Assembly (NCBI GenBank): GCA_025360265.1
Contig: JANYCP010000259.1
Span: 1-6,177, forward strand
Source: Gemmatimonadota bacterium
Lineage (GTDB): Bacteria; Gemmatimonadota; Gemmatimonadetes; Gemmatimonadales; GWC2-71-9
Direction of reading: 5' to 3'
DNA: 6,177 nucleotides
Below are positions 4,649 to 6,177 of the stretch, one piece after another. The position numbers and the translations under genes were made by a program. The first letter of the stretch is position 1, and each line of letters begins with the position of its first letter. The notes under the pieces are model-generated. The model was not told where the DNA came from, did not search any database, and saw nothing but the letters and a program-made list of their open reading frames with translations.

Positions 4649-6064
4649 CTATTCGCCAGCTTCCGCGTCGTCCGTGGCTTGCGCCCCGGTGTGCGTAAGA
4701 TGGCCGTAACGCAATGCTGGTGCTTGGACGAACTTGCGCACGAGTGCGGCAGTCCCACCAACTTTCAATTGGTCGAACAAGAACCCGAACGTCCGCTCGA
4801 GCTCGGCACCAATCTGTTGACGCACGATCGCCGGCAAATCCCACACCTCCCGCTTGAAAGGACCAATTGCCTTCTTGCGGGCCTTGTAGTAGAACTGCTC
4901 ATCCGAATCGCCATCCTTCCGTTCCGACTGCGCGTTGGCATCGAGCCAGCGATACATCCGCTCGCGAAGTTCGCCCGGAAGCGCCGGATGATCAAAGACG
5001 ATATTCTGGAAATTGGTGGCGAGATGAATCTCCGCGGTCTCGATCCGCGCAAAGTTGCCGAACGCGTTGCTCGGCAAGGTCGACGCGCCATGCTGCACCG
5101 CGCCGCCGAGCCCATAATCATCACGCGCCGATTTCGACAACGCCTCGAGCGCCACCAGGTCGAGCTTGACGGCCGCGATCGATCCATCCGGCAGCACCAC
5201 GCCGCCATGCGACGTACCAGTCTGTACCGAAATCTTGCTGATCCCTTCGACGTCGCCGTCCCTGGCCAACGCCACACGATAGCCGTCCATGAAGGCATGC
5301 AGCTCCTCCACGGTGGAATTCTTGTGCCCTACCTCACCGATCTCGGCGCCGACGGATATAGTGACACCCTGCGGCTCGCGCTGCCGGATGAACTGGGTGA
5401 TCTCGGCGGCGCGCTCGTAGTTGTGGCGCTGCTGCGCACTCAATGTCGGAAAGGAAAGCTCCACCAACGTCGAGGTGTCAACGTCGATGTTGAAGAAGCC
5501 TGCAGCAATCTCCTCGCCGATCAGGTTCATCACCTCGGTCACTTCGGCGGTGGCGTTGACCTCATATTTCTTGGCGTTGATCTGGCAATGATCGCCCTGG
5601 ATGAAGAGCGGCGAATGAAACCCTTCGCGCAATGCCGCTGCGATCATCACGGCGACGTACTCAGCTGGCCGCTGATCGGTGTACGCAATTTCGGAGCGGG
5701 CAATTTCGAGAATGATCGCGCCGGCATCGCGTGCCTTCGCCGCGCGGAACGCCGCGCGCGCCGTGTCGTACGCCATCATCCGCACGTTGATCGCCGGCAC
5801 CGTGAACCCCTGGCACTCGCCGCGACCACGGGCGACGTAGAGATCGTGAATCGATGCGGGACGGCAACCCATCGATTGCCCGAGTGCCCAGAGCAGCGAC
5901 CTTGCCCCCGCTTTCTCGCCGGTCGGTCCAAACACGGCCATATGCGCCAGACGATCCATCTTCTCGGACTGCAATGCTTCTGGGCGCTGGCAATCCACCC
6001 GGCCAGCGCCAAGCTGCAGGTCGCCCGCGAAGATTTCTGCGGCCTTCATTGATTCAGCGGACAC
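4649..6064 (-). CDS. Class II fructose-bisphosphate aldolase family protein
   Basis: This 471-residue protein has the zinc-dependent class II aldolase fold, which cleaves or forms ketose bisphosphates such as fructose-1,6-bisphosphate. Landmarks are VPAIN (89-93), GDHC with the proposed catalytic Asp158 and zinc ligand His159, AEIGEVG (240-246), GTSHG with zinc ligand His286, and QHGAS with zinc ligand His325. The spacing His286-His325 (39) is nearly that of E. coli FbaA His226-His264 (38). At the position of the FbaA NIDTD substrate motif, 22 residues after the third His, this protein has HLATN (347-351), closer to the NVATE of tagatose-bisphosphate aldolases. It is about 110 residues longer than FbaA, mainly through an N-terminal extension of about 80 residues and a longer C-terminus. 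The GTG start at 6064 is chosen because GAGGA ends six bases upstream; the ATG at 6049 has no such site. It is the first gene of the cluster. Class is confident, substrate is not. Confidence 0.85.
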   Translation of the reverse strand: MSAESMKAAEIFAGDLQLGAGRVDCQRPEALQSEKMDRLAHMAVFGPTGEKAGARSLLWALGQSMGCRPASIHDLYVARGRGECQGFTVPAINVRMMAYDTARAAFRAAKARDAGAIILEIARSEIAYTDQRPAEYVAVMIAAALREGFHSPLFIQGDHCQINAKKYEVNATAEVTEVMNLIGEEIAAGFFNIDVDTSTLVELSFPTLSAQQRHNYERAAEITQFIRQREPQGVTISVGAEIGEVGHKNSTVEELHAFMDGYRVALARDGDVEGISKISVQTGTSHGGVVLPDGSIAAVKLDLVALEALSKSARDDYGLGGAVQHGASTLPSNAFGNFARIETAEIHLATNFQNIVFDHPALPGELRERMYRWLDANAQSERKDGDSDEQFYYKARKKAIGPFKREVWDLPAIVRQQIGAELERTFGFLFDQLKVGGTAALVRKFVQAPALRYGHLTHTGAQATDDAEAGE

Positions 6065-6070
6065 CGGGAT

Positions 6071-6075
6071 TCCTC
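6071..6075 (-). promoter_or_regulatory. Ribosome binding site that sets a GTG start for the aldolase gene
   Basis: GAGGA ends six bases before the GTG at 6064. The alternative ATG at 6049 is preceded by GTGTCCGCTGAATCA, which has no Shine-Dalgarno match, so GTG is the better start. Confidence 0.65.
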
Positions 6076-6092
6076 GTCAAGTGAATGCTCGA

Positions 6093-6120
6093 AATGTAAG
6101 AGCGGGCTGGAATGTTACAA
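6093..6120 (-). promoter_or_regulatory. Candidate promoter of the aldolase-YtxH-YihY-propeller cluster
   Basis: On the minus strand TTGTAA (6120-6115) and TACATT (6098-6093) are separated by 16 bases. Each matches four of six bases of the sigma70-type consensus, and they lie 29 bases or more upstream of the GTG start. The -35 box overlaps one arm of an inverted repeat, and a DnaA box lies just upstream. The match is modest, so this is a candidate only. Confidence 0.45.
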
Positions 6121-6160
6121 TCGGCGTTATCCACATCGACCAACGCTGTGCACCGATTGT
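6117..6160. repeat. 8-bp inverted repeat flanking the DnaA box
   Basis: ACAATCGG (6117-6124) and CCGATTGT (6153-6160) are exact reverse complements 28 bases apart. The first overlaps the candidate -35 box and the second overlaps the weaker DnaA-like site. They could be operator half-sites for a dimeric regulator whose sites lie about 36 bases centre to centre; a chance match is not excluded. Confidence 0.4.
6127..6135 (+). promoter_or_regulatory. Consensus DnaA box upstream of the aldolase gene
   Basis: TTATCCACA is an exact match to the consensus DnaA box. A weaker relative in opposite orientation, TGTGGAGCA, is at 6158-6166 (seven of nine). Both lie upstream of the candidate -35 box, where DnaA could act as a regulator. 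Too few boxes are seen to call an origin, and no AT-rich unwinding region is visible in this window. Confidence 0.45.
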
Positions 6161-6177
6161 GGAGCATTTCCAGGGAA

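Noticed and set aside
4627..4761. 45-residue N-terminal extension of the YtxH-domain protein
   Set aside because: It overlaps the aldolase C-terminus and ignores the AAGGAG site at 4634-4639.
4457..6052. 531-codon open frame on the plus strand opposite the aldolase and YtxH genes
   Set aside because: It is a shadow: the minus strand has clear aldolase motifs and ribosome binding sites, while the plus-strand translation has no recognisable domain and spans two genes, as expected for GC-rich DNA with few stop codons.
6117..6177. Replication origin
   Set aside because: Only one exact and one weak DnaA box are visible, with no AT-rich region and no dnaA or dnaN gene in the window.

Overview
The window comes from a GC-rich bacterial chromosome. 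Every supported gene lies on the minus strand, so the window reads biologically from right to left. The base composition, the YihY/YtxH/beta-propeller gene mix and the form of DnaX suggest a Gemmatimonadota-like Gram-negative bacterium. That assignment is inference from general familiarity and has not been tested by a search.

Right to left: a 113-base upstream region (6065-6177) holds a plausible sigma70-type promoter, an exact consensus DnaA box and an 8-bp inverted repeat. It precedes a compact four-gene cluster: a class II fructose-bisphosphate-aldolase-family enzyme (4649-6064), a small YtxH-domain membrane protein (4267-4626), a YihY/BrkB-family six-helix membrane protein (3301-4266) and a YncE/YVTN-type beta-propeller protein (1964-3268). 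Gaps are 22, 0 and 32 bases with no internal terminator visible, so the four are probably one transcription unit. The last three products are membrane or envelope proteins; the aldolase is cytosolic, and its link to them is not obvious.

The 289-base space between the propeller gene and dnaX is not empty. It contains a small-type SRP RNA gene (ffs, about 1765-1860) with its own TATATT -10 element, then a long imperfect hairpin (1681-1757) built from AGGAGATAGG-like units that ends only 6 bases before the dnaX start codon. dnaX (40-1674) encodes the gamma/tau clamp-loader subunit. A G-rich repeat with four regularly spaced G-runs lies in its hinge-coding region. The first 15 bases of the window may be the start of the next gene, possibly ybaB/ebfC by usual gene order.

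I did not find a mobile element, CRISPR array, tRNA, rRNA or an obviously new defence or biosynthetic system. The most interesting signals are the ffs-hairpin-dnaX leader, the G-rich repeat in dnaX, and the altered substrate-site motif of the aldolase with a DnaA box in front of its gene.
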